A program made the translations under genes and the position numbers. This document shows, one piece after another, positions 63,100 through 64,000 of a stretch of DNA of 64,000 bases. The notes under the pieces were generated by a model, which worked only from the letters and a program-made list of their open reading frames with translations, was not told the origin of the DNA and did not search any database. The stretch's first letter is position 1. Each line of letters begins with the position of its first letter. The DNA is from Streptococcus parapneumoniae (GTDB taxonomy: Bacteria > Bacillota > Bacilli > Lactobacillales > Streptococcaceae), in the NCBI RefSeq assembly GCF_037076355.1, contig NZ_AP026968.1:1752501-1816500 (forward strand), given 5' to 3'.

Positions 63100-63501
63100 T
63101 TATTTTGATTTTAAATATCCTATAAGTACAGAAATATTTATATATTTTTGTCTCTTCTTAGTATTGGCTATAAAATTCCAATAGATTAGAAGGAATACAC
63201 CGACAACCCAAATCATGCCCATTATAAACGATATTATAAATTCTGGTTTTTGTATTGTTACTGATACTAGTGATGATACTAACGCTGACAACAATACTGA
63301 AGTAACAAAATTCCTTACCGCTTCATCATTTTTGACACAACTATCATGTTCAGCTAATACAGTTTCTCTATATCTAGCCAAATATACTGCTGGAATATTA
63401 TCTATAAAATCTTTTGCAGACTCATAACTATCAGCTTTATTACAGAAATCATTATAAACTTTTCTTGTACTTTTTAGATACTCTTCTGTTAATACTTTCA
63501 T
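63100..63501 (-). CDS. Membrane protein between dnaK and dnaJ
   Basis: A 133-residue protein with a charged N-terminal half (about 1-60) and two membrane helices (about 65-85 and 92-112). ATG one base after the dnaK stop, without a separate ribosome site, so translation is coupled to dnaK. A gene of unknown function lies here in pneumococcus too. Confidence 0.7.
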   Translation of the reverse strand: MKVLTEEYLKSTRKVYNDFCNKADSYESAKDFIDNIPAVYLARYRETVLAEHDSCVKNDEAVRNFVTSVLLSALVSSLVSVTIQKPEFIISFIMGMIWVVGVFLLIYWNFIANTKKRQKYINISVLIGYLKSK

Positions 63502-63502
63502 C

Positions 63503-64000
63503 TTACTTTTCAGTAAACTCTCCGTCTACGACGTCATCGCCTGCGTTTCCTGTTGCTTGTGCGCCTTCTGCTCCTGCTTGAGCTTGTTGGGCTGCTGCGG
63601 CTTGTTCGTAGAGTTTAACAGCAAGGCCTTGAGCTTTTTCGTTCAACGCTTCAAGTTTTGCTTTCATTTCGTCCAAGTTGTTGTCTTCTTGAGCTTTCTT
63701 AAGGTCATCAAGGGCAGCTTGGGCAGCATCACGTTCTGCATCGAAGCCTTTACCTTCAGTTTCCTTGATTGTCTTTTCAGTCGCAAAGATAGCTTGGTCT
63801 ACTTCGTTACGAAGGTCAACTTCTTCTTTACGTTTCTTATCTGCTTCAGCGTTAGCTTCTGCATCTTTCATCATGCGGTCAATTTCTTCATCAGTCAAAC
63901 CTGAGTTAGATTGGATTACAATTGTTTGTTCTTTTTGAGTTCCAAGGTCTTTGGCCTTAACAGACACAATACCGTTCTTATCGATGTCAAATGTCACTTC
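63503..64000 (-). CDS. dnaK: Chaperone DnaK, C-terminal part
   Basis: The last 166 residues of DnaK: end of the substrate-binding beta domain ([17 protein letters not shown]) and helical lid, with an A/Q/G-rich disordered tail ending in VDGEFTEK. The start lies beyond the window. Confidence 0.97.
   Translation of the reverse strand, partial: EVTFDIDKNGIVSVKAKDLGTQKEQTIVIQSNSGLTDEEIDRMMKDAEANAEADKKRKEEVDLRNEVDQAIFATEKTIKETEGKGFDAERDAAQAALDDLKKAQEDNNLDEMKAKLEALNEKAQGLAVKLYEQAAAAQQAQAGAEGAQATGNAGDDVVDGEFTEK

Overview
The window comes from a low-GC streptococcus of the Streptococcus mitis/pneumoniae group. Support: chromosomal gene order dnaK-dnaJ-hit-ecsAB-blp locus-ccrZ-trmB-rimP-nusA-infB-rbfA-valS as in pneumococcus, a BOX intergenic repeat (43297-43402), choline-binding repeats on a surface protein, and the pneumococcal blp bacteriocin regulators. 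I cannot separate S. pneumoniae, S. pseudopneumoniae and S. mitis from the sequence alone.

Region 1 (1-about 25.8 kb) is the internal and right part of an integrative and conjugative element (ICE) of the Tn5252 type. Nearly everything reads leftward: a type IV secretion operon with its own promoter (VirB2-, VirB6-, VirB3-, VirB4-, VirB1- and VirB8-like proteins, PcfB-like protein, VirD4 coupling protein), preceded by three surface proteins (VWA-G5 LPXTG protein, antigen I/II LPXTG adhesin, and a SEC10/PgrA surface-exclusion domain fused to choline-binding repeats), then a RepA-type initiator with small DNA-binding partners, a tandem-HTH repressor and a divergent membrane protein. The relaxase, integrase and att sites are not visible; the ICE starts outside the window.

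Region 2 (about 25.9-38.1 kb) is an accessory patch around valS: an archaeo-eukaryotic-primase/helicase fusion (TOTE type), a Fic protein, a very AT-rich PARIS-like AriA/AriB defence pair, then valS, a RhuM protein and a tetratricopeptide-like/HhH protein. Between the last of these and a P-loop kinase lies a scar of a decayed second valS 5' end and a decayed acetyltransferase fragment. A T-box leader stands upstream of the acetyltransferase-kinase pair, about 3.8 kb before valS, suggesting that the valS operon was broken up by duplication or insertion.

Region 3 (about 39.5-45.7 kb) holds small streptococcal genes of unknown role, including a DUF1858/DUF438 pair in which the DUF438 gene has a one-base frameshift, and a SPFH/GRAM-like/lipoprotein trio. 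Region 4 (45.8-53 kb) is the conserved rimP-nusA-rnpM-ylxQ-infB-rbfA translation/transcription operon plus trmB and ccrZ. Region 5 (53-58.8 kb) is a reduced blp locus: BlpT, BlpR, BlpH and the BlpX/Y/Z immunity/CPBP block remain, but no pheromone BlpC, transporter BlpAB or bacteriocin gene is present. Region 6 (58.8-64 kb) has ecsAB, hit, dnaJ and the end of dnaK, with an unexplained structured, inverted-repeat-bounded element (61452-61588) between two almost identical terminators.
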